A DNA stretch of 33,905 nucleotides from Fen-1077 sp050014355 (lineage in GTDB: Bacteria; Chloroflexota; Dehalococcoidia; Dehalococcoidales; RBG-16-60-22): positions 1-33,905 of the forward strand of contig JBEKDL010000028.1 in the NCBI GenBank assembly GCA_050014355.1. Reading direction: 5' to 3'. Shown here piece by piece: positions 1 through 7,875 of the stretch. Position 1 is the first letter of the stretch. Each line of letters starts with the position of its first letter. Made by a program: the position numbers and the translations under genes. Under the pieces are notes generated by a model. The model ran no database searches. It had not been told where the DNA came from and was given only the letters and a program-made list of their open reading frames with translations.

Positions 1-44
1 ATGACACCAAGCCTGAAACCCGTCGGGTGAACTTTATGGCCCAT
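1..44 (-). CDS. rpsC: 30S ribosomal protein S3, N-terminal fragment (runs off the window)
   Basis: Only the first 14 codons are present; the gene continues beyond position 1. The translation begins MGHKVHPTGFRLGV, which is the characteristic start of bacterial S3, a 30S head protein. Its ATG (42-44) overlaps the TAA stop of rplV by one base, in the TAATG arrangement typical of translational coupling. The order rplV then rpsC is the standard S10 operon order, which supports the call despite the short length. Confidence 0.9.
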   Translation of the reverse strand, partial: MGHKVHPTGFRLGV

Positions 45-382
45 TAACCCTCCTGCTCCGCGACGACGACAGTGATATGGCTGGAATGTTTCCGGATGGG
101 GCTTACGCGCCCCCTCGACCGCGGCCGGAACCGGCGCAAACTGCGCGCATCATCGACAAATATGCGGATAATCTTTAAATCGGCGGGGTCCATCTGGAAA
201 TTGTTCTCGGCATTGGCGGCCGCCGAACGTACCAGCTTGGCGACGACCTTAGCTTTGGGGGTGGGGGTAAAACGGAGCAGGTTCAGCGCTTCGTCTACCT
301 TTTTGCCCCGCACCATATCCACCAGAGGACGCATCCTCTTGGGTGACAGTCCGGTATCTTTGGCTACGGCTTTAACTTCCAC
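44..382 (-). CDS. rplV: 50S ribosomal protein L22
   Basis: L22 binds 23S rRNA and helps line the peptide exit tunnel. The 112-residue product has the usual L22 length and family features: an N-terminal segment with GLSPKRMRPLVDMVRGK, the AKLVRSAAANAENN helix, and the basic C-terminal hairpin with FRPRSRGR followed by HITVVV. Translation starts at a GTG (380-382); an in-frame TGA lies only two codons upstream, so no earlier start is possible. The gene sits between rpsS and rpsC in the conserved S10 operon order. Confidence 0.97.
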   Translation of the reverse strand: MEVKAVAKDTGLSPKRMRPLVDMVRGKKVDEALNLLRFTPTPKAKVVAKLVRSAAANAENNFQMDPADLKIIRIFVDDARSLRRFRPRSRGRVSPIRKHSSHITVVVAEQEG

Positions 383-400
383 TTTCTCTCACACCTATGT

Positions 401-667
401 TTATTCTGTTTTGATGGAGTGCCCCCGGAAAGTGCGCGTGGGGGCGAACTCGCCCAGTTTATGGCCGACCATGTTCTCGTTGATGTAGACGGGCACATGG
501 CGCCGTCCGTCGTGCACGCCGATGGTCATACCTACCATCTGCGGCAGGATGGTCGAGCGCCGCGCCCAGGTCTTGATGACGGTTTTCTGCCCCGAGCGTA
601 TCAAGGCATCGACATGCTTCATGAGCTTTTCATCAACTGCCGGTCCCTTTTTAGTTGACCTAGACAT
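401..667 (-). CDS. rpsS: 30S ribosomal protein S19
   Basis: S19 is a 30S head protein that forms a complex with S13. The 88-residue product is of typical length and begins MSRSTKKGPAVDEKL. It carries the family signature region around residues 52-75, including GVHDGRRHVPVYI and VGHKLGEFAPTRTFRGH. Translation starts at an ATG preceded by GCGAGGGAAA, a good ribosome binding site. It lies 9 bp after rplB and 18 bp before rplV and is certainly co-transcribed with them. Confidence 0.97.
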   Translation of the reverse strand: MSRSTKKGPAVDEKLMKHVDALIRSGQKTVIKTWARRSTILPQMVGMTIGVHDGRRHVPVYINENMVGHKLGEFAPTRTFRGHSIKTE

Positions 668-676
668 TTTCCCTCG

Positions 677-1513
677 CTAACCGCCCTTTTTTCCTCTGCG
701 TTTAACAATCATTTTATCGGAAGCCTTGGGCTTACGCGTTTTATAGCCCAGGGCGGGCTTGCCCCAGGGCGTTTTAGGGCCGGGCATGCCGATGGGTGAA
801 CGGCCTTCGCCGCCGCCATGGGGATGGTCACGCGGGCTCATAGCGGAGCCTCTTACGGTGGGGCGCCATCCCATGTGGCGCTTGCGCCCCGCCTTGCCCA
901 GGCTGATATTCTGGTGTTCTATGTTGCCGATTTTGCCGATGGTCGCCATGCATTCGCTGCGGATGCGGCGGATTTCTCCGGAGGGCAGCCTGATAAGGGC
1001 GAATTCGCCTTCTTTGACCATCAGCTGGGCCGAGGCACCCGCGCTGCGTACAATCTGGCCGCCGCGGCCTTTCTGCATTTCTATATTATGTATCTCGGTG
1101 CCCGTGGGTATCAGGTGCATGGGCATAGCGTTACCCGTTTTGATTTCGGCCTTTTCACCGGACATGATAGTATCGCCCACATTAAGTCCGACAGGGGCGA
1201 GTATATAGCGTTTTTCGCCATCGACGTAGAAAATCAGCGCGATGCGCGCTGTGCGGTTGGGGTCGTACTCTATTGCCGCCACGCGTCCGGGAATATTTAA
1301 CTTGTCCCGTTTAAAATCGATGACACGCATCTGGCGCTTTTCACCGGCGCCGCGGTGGCGAACGGTAATAATGCCGCGGAAGTTGCGGCCCGCTTTTTGC
1401 TTCTTGGGCAATACCAGCGATTTTTCCGGCTTGGTCTTGGTTATCTCGTCGAACGTGTAGCCGCTCATGCCGCGCCGGCCCGGTGATGTTGGACGATATG
1501 ATTTAATAGCCAC
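677..1513 (-). CDS. rplB: 50S ribosomal protein L2
   Basis: L2 is a primary 23S rRNA-binding protein needed for subunit association and peptidyl-transferase activity. The 278-residue product has normal length, the N-terminal MAIKSYRPTSPGRR start, and the strongly conserved C-terminal part with RGSAMSPRDHPHGGGEGR, including the histidine region near the peptidyl-transferase centre. Translation starts at a GTG preceded by AGGAGC at about 11 nt. A 113-bp gap with palindromic sequence separates it from rplW, the longest gap inside this otherwise tight operon. Confidence 0.97.
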   Translation of the reverse strand: MAIKSYRPTSPGRRGMSGYTFDEITKTKPEKSLVLPKKQKAGRNFRGIITVRHRGAGEKRQMRVIDFKRDKLNIPGRVAAIEYDPNRTARIALIFYVDGEKRYILAPVGLNVGDTIMSGEKAEIKTGNAMPMHLIPTGTEIHNIEMQKGRGGQIVRSAGASAQLMVKEGEFALIRLPSGEIRRIRSECMATIGKIGNIEHQNISLGKAGRKRHMGWRPTVRGSAMSPRDHPHGGGEGRSPIGMPGPKTPWGKPALGYKTRKPKASDKMIVKRRGKKGG

Positions 1514-1570
1514 TTTAAATAATTGCTCCTAAATTTTTCCGCACAAATCTTTTTTTGCCCTTCACCTTTA

Positions 1571-1612
1571 CCCCTCCCAGAGGAGAGGGGGAAGAGGGGC
1601 TGCGCCCCTCTT
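1571..1612. repeat. palindromic intergenic element between rplW and rplB
   Basis: Two inverted repeats lie side by side in the rplW-rplB gap. The first pairs CCCCTC (1571-1576) with GAGGGG (1585-1590). The second is a perfect 9-bp stem, AAGAGGGGC (1592-1600) with GCCCCTCTT (1604-1612), around a 3-nt loop. Neither is followed by a T-run in the direction of transcription, so a rho-independent terminator is unlikely. A dispersed small intergenic repeat, or an RNA structure that tunes expression of the downstream genes, are the main alternatives. That it is repeated elsewhere in the genome is my guess. Confidence 0.5.
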
Positions 1613-1626
1613 AGACACCTTGCTTT

Positions 1627-1911
1627 CTATACCCCTTCAAAGAACTCTATCTTGTCCCCCGGCTTTAATGTGACAATGGCCTTTTTCCAGGGGTTGGTAT
1701 GGAATACCCGCCGTCCCGCCCGGCGCGCTTTGCCCCGCATGGTCACCACGTTGACCCCGGTGACCGTGACTTTAAAGCCCTTTTCCACGGCCTGCTTTAT
1801 CATGGGTTTGTTGGCGCCATCGGCTATCTCGAAGGCGTATTTGTTCTGCGCCTGGAGCGCCGTGCTCTTTTCAGTTATCAGCGGGCGGCGCAGCACCTCG
1901 TACAGATGCAT
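1627..1911 (-). CDS. rplW: 50S ribosomal protein L23
   Basis: L23 binds 23S rRNA at the tunnel exit, where it docks trigger factor and the signal recognition particle. The 94-residue product has the family start MHLYEVLRRPLITEKST and the C-terminal basic segment with VVTMRGKARRAGRR. The frame is open 11 codons further upstream, but the ATG at 1909-1911 is chosen: it gives the usual L23 length, overlaps the rplD stop as TAATG, and follows a GGGGGAGAG ribosome binding site. L23, L4 and L3 follow the standard S10 operon order. Confidence 0.95.
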   Translation of the reverse strand: MHLYEVLRRPLITEKSTALQAQNKYAFEIADGANKPMIKQAVEKGFKVTVTGVNVVTMRGKARRAGRRVFHTNPWKKAIVTLKPGDKIEFFEGV

Positions 1912-2555
1912 TACTCTCCCCCTTGCTTTGAACCATTGCCCCACAGCTTTTCGGCGGCGCGCACCGCTGCCTCGGTCATCAGTAAAGTCTGGTGGGACAT
2001 GATATCCAAAATATTAATTACGTTTACGTTAGTCGTATTGATTTGTGGTAAATTACGTGCGGACTTGATAACGTTAGGTTCGGACTCCGGCATTACTATG
2101 AGCGCGGAGAACTCCACCCCCAGCGCGGTCAGGACTTCAATCATCCGCTTTGTCTTCGGCTCCTCGAAGTCAAATCCCTCCAGGACTTTCAGCTCGCCGC
2201 CGGAGGCCTTGGCGGAAAGGACGCACCTTAAAGCGATACGGCGCATTTTCCGGGGTGTATCCTGGCGGTAGTCCCTCGGGTGAGGCCCGAAGGTGATGGC
2301 GCCGCCGCGCCGTAACGCCGATTTGACACTGCCGGCGCGGGCTTCGCCGGTGCCCTTCTGGCGGAAGAGTTTGCGCGTGCTGCCGCTTACCATGCTCCGC
2401 GTCTTCGTCGAGGAGGTGCCCTGGCGCGCGTTGGCCTGCATGCCCACCATTACCTGGTGTACCACGGCCTCGTTGAACGGCGCGCCGAAGACTTTGTCGC
2501 TCACTTCAATCTGCCGGACTACCTCGCCGGCCAGGTTGTAAACTGGAAGCTGCAC
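1911..2555 (-). CDS. rplD: 50S ribosomal protein L4
   Basis: L4 is an early-assembly 50S protein whose extended loop reaches the exit tunnel. The 214-residue product starts MQLPVYNLAGEVV. It contains the conserved loop region GTSSTKTRSMVSGSTRKLFRQKGTG around residues 46-70, followed by a Rossmann-like C-terminal domain. Translation starts at a GTG (2553-2555) one base after the rplC stop. The stop overlaps the rplW ATG, so translation of L3, L4 and L23 appears coupled. In E. coli L4 represses its own operon; nothing here shows whether that holds in this organism. Confidence 0.96.
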   Translation of the reverse strand: MQLPVYNLAGEVVRQIEVSDKVFGAPFNEAVVHQVMVGMQANARQGTSSTKTRSMVSGSTRKLFRQKGTGEARAGSVKSALRRGGAITFGPHPRDYRQDTPRKMRRIALRCVLSAKASGGELKVLEGFDFEEPKTKRMIEVLTALGVEFSALIVMPESEPNVIKSARNLPQINTTNVNVINILDIMSHQTLLMTEAAVRAAEKLWGNGSKQGGE

Positions 2556-2556
2556 G

Positions 2557-3192
2557 TTACTTCTTCCCCTTCCTGGATTTTTGTATCAATACCATGCCGT
2601 TGGCCGTCCCGGGTACAGCGCCTTTGACCAGCAGCAGGTTGCGGGCCGGGTCTGCTTGAAGAATCGTGAGGTTGCTGGCGGTAACCCGCTGGCTCCCCAT
2701 GTGCCCCGCCATGCGCAGTCCCTTGAACACACGCCCGGGGCTGGTGTTCTGGCCCACGGAGCCGGGAGCCCGCAAGCGGTCCGACTGCCCGTGTGTCTTG
2801 GGACCACCCCGGAAATGATAGCGTTTTACGCCGCCGGCGAACCCTTTGCCTTTGGAAATGCCGATGATATCCACTTTATCGCCGGCTTTGAACATACCGG
2901 CATCGATTGTCTGCCCGGCGGCCAATGCCTTGGTATCTTCAAATTTAAACTCGCGTACGTATTTAAATTTAACCGGTCTTTTTTCTTTAGCGCTTTTTTT
3001 ACTGCCGGTCTTCCTTTCTTTTTTCGCCTCGCCATAGCCGAGTTGGACGGCGCTGTAGCCGTCTGTATCCGGGGTCTTTACCTGCGTAATCGTGCAGGGT
3101 CCGGCCTCGATGGCGGTAATCGCCTCGACCTTGCCGCCTTCTCCGTATACCTGGGTCATGCCCAGCTTTTTACCGATAATTCCGTCAGTCAT
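2557..3192 (-). CDS. rplC: 50S ribosomal protein L3
   Basis: L3 is one of the two initiator proteins of 50S assembly and reaches the peptidyl-transferase centre. The 211-residue product starts MTDGIIGKKLGMTQVY. It has the conserved GISKGKGFAGGVKRYHF and the following HGQSDRLRAPGSVG tract near residues 113-147. A lysine-rich stretch around residues 56-73 (KKERKTGSKKSAKEK) looks like a family-variable loop. Translation starts at an ATG with a GGTGAAG site, 21 bp after rpsJ. Glutamine in the GxVGQNTSPGRVFKG segment is the residue methylated by PrmB in E. coli; whether it is modified here is unknown. Confidence 0.96.
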   Translation of the reverse strand: MTDGIIGKKLGMTQVYGEGGKVEAITAIEAGPCTITQVKTPDTDGYSAVQLGYGEAKKERKTGSKKSAKEKRPVKFKYVREFKFEDTKALAAGQTIDAGMFKAGDKVDIIGISKGKGFAGGVKRYHFRGGPKTHGQSDRLRAPGSVGQNTSPGRVFKGLRMAGHMGSQRVTASNLTILQADPARNLLLVKGAVPGTANGMVLIQKSRKGKK

Positions 3193-3213
3193 ATCTTCAC
3201 CAGGTAAACTTTA

Positions 3214-3522
3214 TTAGAGCTTGATATCAATTTCCACCCCGGAGGGCAGGTTCAGCTTGGTTAACGCATCGATGGTCTTGGAGGTGGTCTCGATGATATC
3301 GATAAGGCGCTTGTGGGTGCGAATCTCGAACTGCTCCTGCGAGTTCTTATCGATAAAAGGCGACCGTATGACGCAGAATTTCTGGATACGTGTCGGCAGC
3401 GGTATCGGCCCGACGGCCACCGCGCCGGTGCTTTCCACGGCCTCCAGGATTTGCCTGGCCGATTGGTCAACGACCTTGTGGTCGTATCCCTTTAGTTTGA
3501 TGCGGATTTTCTGTTTAGCCAT
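3214..3522 (-). CDS. rpsJ: 30S ribosomal protein S10
   Basis: S10 is a 30S head protein; in E. coli it also acts with NusB in transcription antitermination. The 102-residue product has typical length and the family sequence IRIKLKGYDHKVVDQSA near the N-terminus, then GPIPLPT and the FEIRTHKRLIDI signature. Its ATG lies upstream of the fusA stop, so the two genes overlap by 8 bp. Direct fusA-rpsJ contact means the str and S10 operons are fused here, with no tuf gene between them. Confidence 0.97.
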   Translation of the reverse strand: MAKQKIRIKLKGYDHKVVDQSARQILEAVESTGAVAVGPIPLPTRIQKFCVIRSPFIDKNSQEQFEIRTHKRLIDIIETTSKTIDALTKLNLPSGVEIDIKL

Positions 3523-5602
3523 ATTTCCTGCCTGCTGCTTTTTCTATAATCTCTTCGGTCAGCTCTGCCGGCAACTGCTCGTAGCTGTTGAACTCGAGGG
3601 AGTGCGTCGCCCGGCCCTGTGTCAGCGACCGTAGCCTGGTGGCGTAGCCGAAGGACTCGGCCAGCGGTATCAGGCAATGGATGATATACATTTCACCCTT
3701 GGTATCGACTTTGTTAATATGGCCTCTTTTGGCATTGAGGTCACCGATGATATCGCCGAGGAACTGCTCGGGCGTGACGATTTCCAGTTTCATCACCGGC
3801 TCCAGCAGTACCGGTTTGGCTTTCCTGACGCCGTCCCGCAGCGCAATCGAGCCGGCCATTTTAAAAGCTATTTCCGAGGAATCGACCTCATGATAGCTGC
3901 CGTCGTAAAGCGTAGCTTTGACATCGATGACCGGGTAGCCGGCCAGGACGCCGGTCTCCATTGCTTCTTTGATACCGGTCTCGACCGGCCGGATGAAATT
4001 CCTTGGAATCGTGCCACCTTTAATAGCTTCCACGAACTCGAAGCCTTTGCCGCGTTCCAGCGGTTCTAACTCCACATTAACATGCCCGTACTGGCCGTGG
4101 CCGCCGCTCTGCTTGACGAACTTGCCTTCTACTTTAACCGACGTGGTAATCGTCTCTTTGTAGGCGACCTTCGGCTGGCCTACCTTGACGCCTACGTTGA
4201 ATTCCCTGGTCAAGCGGCTGACGATTACCTCCAGGTGAAGCTCGCCCATGCCGGAGATAACGGTCTGTCCTGTTTCCTCGTTAAAAGTCACTTTGAAAGT
4301 GGGGTCTTCTTCGGTCAGTTTTTGTAATGCTTCGCCCAGCTTGTCCTGGTCGGTCCTGGTCCTGGGCTCGATAGCGACGGAGATAACGGGCTCGGGGAAT
4401 TTAATCGACTCTAAAATAATGGAGCGAGACGAGTCGCAGAGGGTATCGCCGGTAAAGGTGTTCTTCAGACCCAGCGTGGCGATAATAGCGCCGGTATCGG
4501 CCGATTCGATGTCCTCGCGGTGGTTGGCGTGCATCAGCAGCAACCTGCCGATGCGTTCCGGCCTGCCCCGCGTTGAATTGTAAACCTGGGAGCCTGTTTT
4601 AACGGTGCCGGAATACACACGGAAATAGACCAGCCTCCCGACGAACGGGTCGGTGACGACTTTAAACGCCAGCGCCGAGAACGGGGCGTCATCGCTGGCC
4701 TCACGTATGATTTTCTCGCCCGTTTTGCTGTCCACGCCTCCTACTGGCGGCACATCCAGCGGGGAGGGTAAGTAATCGACGATGGCATCGAGCAGGTTCT
4801 GGACGCCCATATTCCGCAGGGCGCTGCCGCAGATAACCGGCACGCCTTTGTTCTGGAGCGTCACCCGCCGCAAAGCCTGTTTTAACGCTTCGGGCTCGAC
4901 TTCGTGGCCTTCGAGGTAAGCTATCATAATCTCGTTATCATGGTCGGCCAGCTTGGTGATAAGCGCCTGTCTCAATTCAACCGCCCGTCCCTTTTCCGTT
5001 TCCGGAACGGGTATCTCATCCGGTTCACGGTCGGGGTCGTTATTGAAGCGCCAGGCTTTATTGTTGACCAGGTCAATAACGTCCTGGAAATTTTCCTCTG
5101 CGCCCAGCGGCACCTGTATGGGAAGCGGCGTGGCCTGGAGCCTTGATTCTATCATCGAAATGGTGCGGTTGAAATTGGCGCCGACGCGGTCCATCTTGTT
5201 AATGAAGCAAATGCGGGGTACCTTGTACCGGTCCGCCTGCCTCCAGACTGTCTCGGACTGGGCTTCGACTCCGGAAACGGCATCGAAGACAACCACCCCG
5301 CCATCGAGCACCCGGAGGCTGCGCTCTACCTCGGCGGTGAAGTCCACATGCCCGGGGGTATCGATGATATTGATGCGGTGCTCGCGCCAGTAGCAGGTAG
5401 TGGCCGCGGCGGTGATAGTGATGCCCCGCTCGCGTTCCTGGTCCATCCAGTCCATCACGGCGGTCCCTTCATGGACTTCGCCTATTTTATAGGTCTTGCC
5501 GGTAAAATAGAGAATCCGCTCGGTGATGGTGGTCTTACCGGCATCGATATGGGCGATAATGCCTATATTACGGATGTCTTCCAGAGGGAAAGCCCTGGTC
5601 AC
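3515..5602 (-). CDS. fusA: translation elongation factor G
   Basis: EF-G is the GTPase that drives tRNA-mRNA translocation and, with RRF, ribosome recycling. The 695-residue product has the full family length. GTPase motifs are intact: P-loop AHIDAGKT (17-24), switch I RGITI (59-63), DTPGH (81-85) and NKMD (135-138). Domains II to V follow, with the GMGELHLEV region of domain III. Translation starts at a GTG (5600-5602) with an AGGAG site about 9 nt upstream. It lies 60 bp after rpsG and overlaps rpsJ. Nothing suggests a mitochondrial-type EF-G2 or a tetracycline-protection variant. Confidence 0.97.
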   Translation of the reverse strand: MTRAFPLEDIRNIGIIAHIDAGKTTITERILYFTGKTYKIGEVHEGTAVMDWMDQERERGITITAAATTCYWREHRINIIDTPGHVDFTAEVERSLRVLDGGVVVFDAVSGVEAQSETVWRQADRYKVPRICFINKMDRVGANFNRTISMIESRLQATPLPIQVPLGAEENFQDVIDLVNNKAWRFNNDPDREPDEIPVPETEKGRAVELRQALITKLADHDNEIMIAYLEGHEVEPEALKQALRRVTLQNKGVPVICGSALRNMGVQNLLDAIVDYLPSPLDVPPVGGVDSKTGEKIIREASDDAPFSALAFKVVTDPFVGRLVYFRVYSGTVKTGSQVYNSTRGRPERIGRLLLMHANHREDIESADTGAIIATLGLKNTFTGDTLCDSSRSIILESIKFPEPVISVAIEPRTRTDQDKLGEALQKLTEEDPTFKVTFNEETGQTVISGMGELHLEVIVSRLTREFNVGVKVGQPKVAYKETITTSVKVEGKFVKQSGGHGQYGHVNVELEPLERGKGFEFVEAIKGGTIPRNFIRPVETGIKEAMETGVLAGYPVIDVKATLYDGSYHEVDSSEIAFKMAGSIALRDGVRKAKPVLLEPVMKLEIVTPEQFLGDIIGDLNAKRGHINKVDTKGEMYIIHCLIPLAESFGYATRLRSLTQGRATHSLEFNSYEQLPAELTEEIIEKAAGRKYG

Positions 5603-5662
5603 TATCTTCGCTCCTGCCGCTTGTGGAATTACTTTAACACTGCTATTAATTGTCCCAACCTC

Positions 5663-6133
5663 TTACCATCTATAGTGGGCAAAGGCGCGGTTGGCCTCGG
5701 CCATTTTATGCGTATCTTCCCGTTTCTTGATAGTCGTGCCCTGTCCCTGGAAGGCCTCGGCAAGTTCATCGGCCAGTCTTTCGGCCATCGCCTTGCCTTT
5801 TCTAGCCTTAGCCGATTGTATCAGCCAGGTCAGTGCTAGGAACAATCCGCGGTCGGGCTGGACTTCCACCGGCACCTGGTAGGTGGCGCCGCCGACGCGC
5901 CTGGCTTTAACCTGGAGCAGGGGCGTGACGTTTTTGACCGCCTGTTCCAGCGCCGCGATGGGGTCTTTCGATACCTTCTGCCCCAGCTTGTCCAGCGCAC
6001 CATAGACGATTTTCTCGGCGGTCCTTTTCTTACCGCGCTGCATGATTTTTACAATCAACCGGGACACGGTCACGCTTCTGTATCTGGCGTCGGGACTGAT
6101 TTCTCTTTTAACTGCTCTAGCTCTTCTGGCCAT
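5663..6133 (-). CDS. rpsG: 30S ribosomal protein S7
   Basis: S7 nucleates assembly of the 30S head and contacts tRNA in the E site. The 156-residue product has standard length, with the basic N-terminus MARRARAVKREISPD and the conserved YQVPVEVQPDR segment near residues 84-94, then a helical C-terminus ending HYRW. Translation starts at an ATG with a CGGGAG ribosome binding site. It follows rpsL by 14 bp in the str operon. In E. coli S7 is the repressor of this operon; the sequence here does not tell. Confidence 0.97.
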   Translation of the reverse strand: MARRARAVKREISPDARYRSVTVSRLIVKIMQRGKKRTAEKIVYGALDKLGQKVSKDPIAALEQAVKNVTPLLQVKARRVGGATYQVPVEVQPDRGLFLALTWLIQSAKARKGKAMAERLADELAEAFQGQGTTIKKREDTHKMAEANRAFAHYRW

Positions 6134-6147
6134 AAAAAACTCCCGGA

Positions 6148-6585
6148 CTAACTAGCCGGCGCCTCGGTTGCTTTTTTGCCTTTCTTAGCCCCGTACTTGC
6201 TGCGGCCCTGCTTGCGGTTATTGACTCCGGTGGTATCCAGCGCGCCCCTGATTATATGGTAGCGCACGCCGGGGAGGTCCGGCACACGGCCGCCGCGAAT
6301 CAGCACTACCGAGTGCTCCTGTAACTCGTGCCCTTCGCCGGGGATATAGGCCGTGACCTCTACGTGGTTGGTCAGCCTGACCCTGGCAATTTTCCGCAAT
6401 GCCGAATTCGGTTTTTTAGGGGTCGTGGTTTTTACCTGGAGGCAGACACCGCGCTTCTGCGGGGAGCTTTTACCGCGTAGCACCCTGTTCTTTAAAGAGT
6501 TGTAGGTAAAACTTAGCGCCGGCGTTTTATCCTTTTTAGTATTTCTCCAGCGCCCCTTGCGTACCAGTTGATTGATTGTCGGCAT
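6148..6585 (-). CDS. rpsL: 30S ribosomal protein S12 (long form with loop insert)
   Basis: S12 sits at the decoding centre and controls translational accuracy. The 145-residue product starts MPTINQLVRKGRW and contains the decoding loop TTTPKKPNSALRK (residues 53-65) and LIRGGRVPDLPGVRYH. Both lysines of the PKKPN motif, where streptomycin-resistance changes occur in other bacteria, are unchanged. Relative to the E. coli protein there is an insert of 14 residues around positions 25-41 (SFTYNSLKNRVLRGK), and the C-terminus is longer. Such inserts are known in some bacterial lineages and I take it as lineage-specific. It is the first gene of the ribosomal cluster; the ribosome binding site before the ATG is weak. 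Confidence 0.96.
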   Translation of the reverse strand: MPTINQLVRKGRWRNTKKDKTPALSFTYNSLKNRVLRGKSSPQKRGVCLQVKTTTPKKPNSALRKIARVRLTNHVEVTAYIPGEGHELQEHSVVLIRGGRVPDLPGVRYHIIRGALDTTGVNNRKQGRSKYGAKKGKKATEAPAS

Positions 6586-6612
6586 TGTCTTTTTTCTATC
6601 CCCCTACAATTT

Positions 6613-6640
6613 TAATGGATGAGCCTTCGCTCATCCATTA
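6613..6640 (-). promoter_or_regulatory. perfect hairpin in the rpsL leader
   Basis: A perfect 12-bp stem, TAATGGATGAGC (6613-6624) paired with GCTCATCCATTA (6629-6640), closes on a 4-nt loop that reads GAAG in the rpsL transcript. It lies 27 nt before the rpsL start codon, inside the leader predicted from the upstream promoter. No T-run follows on either strand, so it does not look like a terminator. Possible roles are protein-mediated autoregulation, transcript stability or a roadblock; all are inference. Confidence 0.55.
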
Positions 6641-6719
6641 CGAATTCTTGTCAAGTGATAGATCGAGGTATTTCAGCTCAATCTATCTACTTTAACTGAA
6701 TTCCAGACACTAAACATTA

Positions 6720-6749
6720 AATGTATCACATTCCTATGCCATCTGTCAA
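6720..6749 (-). promoter_or_regulatory. candidate promoter of the ribosomal operon
   Basis: On the minus strand a perfect TTGACA (6744-6749) is followed after 18 bp by TACATT (6720-6725), or after 17 bp by ATACAT. The -35 match is perfect and the -10 is moderate. Transcription would begin near 6713 and give a leader of about 130 nt that carries the hairpin. A second, weaker pair (TTGACC at 6789-6794 with TAAAAA at 6765-6770) lies further upstream. Confidence 0.5.
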
Positions 6750-6905
6750 CATATTTGTCCGGGGTTTTTACCTGGTTTTTAGAGAGCCGGTCAATAATTC
6801 TCTTTTACCTATAAATTTTGAGAATGTCCGCCGTCCGTGATAAGATAATCGGAGATTCCCGGTGAAGCGTTTGTTTCGTGGTATTTTGATGAAGGTGTAA
6901 GCTCA

Positions 6906-7853
6906 TTGGGTGCTTTTATCGTTCGTCGCGTCATCATGGCGGTGATTGTCGTCTTCATCATCTCGCTTATCACCTTTCTTCTACTTCAGCTTGTGCCCGG
7001 CGGAGACCCGGCGCGCGCCATGCTCGGTCTGGACGCAAGCCAGCAGCAGGTTGATGCCCTCCGGAAAGAAATGTGGCTCGACCGGCCAATCATCGTCCAG
7101 TACGTGCACTGGGTCAACAACGCGCTGCACGGCAACCTTGGCAAGTCGTTAAGATACCGGCAAAATGTGACCAGCCTGTTAGGCCAGCGCCTGCCGGTTA
7201 CGCTGCACCTGGCTGTAACGGCACTCTTTTTAGCGGCCATCTTCGGTATTACCGGCGGTATTATCTGCGCCGTCAGGCGGGGCTCGGTCCTTGACCAGGC
7301 CATCAGTGTTCTGGCCAATGGGGCTGTAGCTATACCTATTTTCTGGCTGGGTATCATTGGCATCTACCTGTTTGGCCTCAAGCTCCACGTGCTGCCCATC
7401 CAGGGGTACACCAGTCCCACGGCGGATTTTTGGTTAAGCACCAAGAAAATCATCATGCCGGTCATCTGCATCAGTCTGCCCACGCTGGCCATGCTGACGC
7501 GCCAGACGCGCTCCGCGATGCTGGAGGTAGTGAGTCAGGACTACGTGCGCACCGCCTGGTCTAAGGGGCTAGCGGAGCGGGCGATAATCGCCAGGCATGC
7601 ACTGAAGAACGCGCTTATACCCATCGTTACTTTGCTGGGGCTCGGGCTCCCTTACCTTTTTGGTGGTTCAGTCCTCGTGGAAACGGTTTTCAACATCCCC
7701 GGGATGGGACGTCTGCTGGTTAACGCCGTCCTCGATAAAGACTTTGTCGTTGTCCAGGCTTGTGTACTTATTGTAGGTATAATTATCTGTTTTACCAATC
7801 TCGTGGTCGATATCTCCTATGGCCTGCTCGACCCCCGGATACGCTATCAATAA
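6906..7853 (+). CDS. ABC transporter permease, DppB/OppB family
   Basis: This is a membrane subunit of a peptide/nickel-type ABC importer. The 315-residue protein has an N-terminal transmembrane segment after MGAFIVRRV and about six membrane spans in all. The EAA-type cytoplasmic loop that contacts the ATPase reads DYVRTAWSKGLAERAIIARH (about residues 215-234) and is followed by ALKNALIPIVT. The C-terminus ends in LLDPRIRY, typical of the family. The start is a TTG (6906-6908) placed 8 nt after GAAGGTG; the next ATG (6936) would remove the conserved N-terminal segment. It is paired with a second permease. Neither the ATPases nor a solute-binding protein are encoded nearby, so the substrate is unknown; peptides, nickel or other small molecules are possible. 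Confidence 0.9.
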   Translation: MGAFIVRRVIMAVIVVFIISLITFLLLQLVPGGDPARAMLGLDASQQQVDALRKEMWLDRPIIVQYVHWVNNALHGNLGKSLRYRQNVTSLLGQRLPVTLHLAVTALFLAAIFGITGGIICAVRRGSVLDQAISVLANGAVAIPIFWLGIIGIYLFGLKLHVLPIQGYTSPTADFWLSTKKIIMPVICISLPTLAMLTRQTRSAMLEVVSQDYVRTAWSKGLAERAIIARHALKNALIPIVTLLGLGLPYLFGGSVLVETVFNIPGMGRLLVNAVLDKDFVVVQACVLIVGIIICFTNLVVDISYGLLDPRIRYQ

Positions 7854-7875
7854 GATTGAGGTAGAGATAGAAGAA

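Larger units (their letters stand above)
6586..6905. other. divergent intergenic region rpsL / ABC permease (320 bp)
   Basis: This AT-rich gap separates the leftward ribosomal operon from the rightward permease genes. It holds the candidate ribosomal promoter, the leader hairpin and, for the rightward side, a TATAAA (6810-6815) without a convincing -35 partner. GAAGGTG (6891-6897) is the ribosome binding site of the first permease. I see no RNA gene and no coding sequence in it. Confidence 0.6.

Noticed and set aside
1592..1612. Perfect 9-bp hairpin in the rplW-rplB gap as an intrinsic terminator
   Set aside because: It is followed by C- and T-mixed sequence in the direction of transcription, not a T-run, and termination inside the operon would be hard to reconcile with the essential genes downstream.
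6649..6654. Second TTGACA on the minus strand near rpsL
   Set aside because: No -10-like hexamer lies 16 to 19 bp downstream; that position is inside the leader hairpin.
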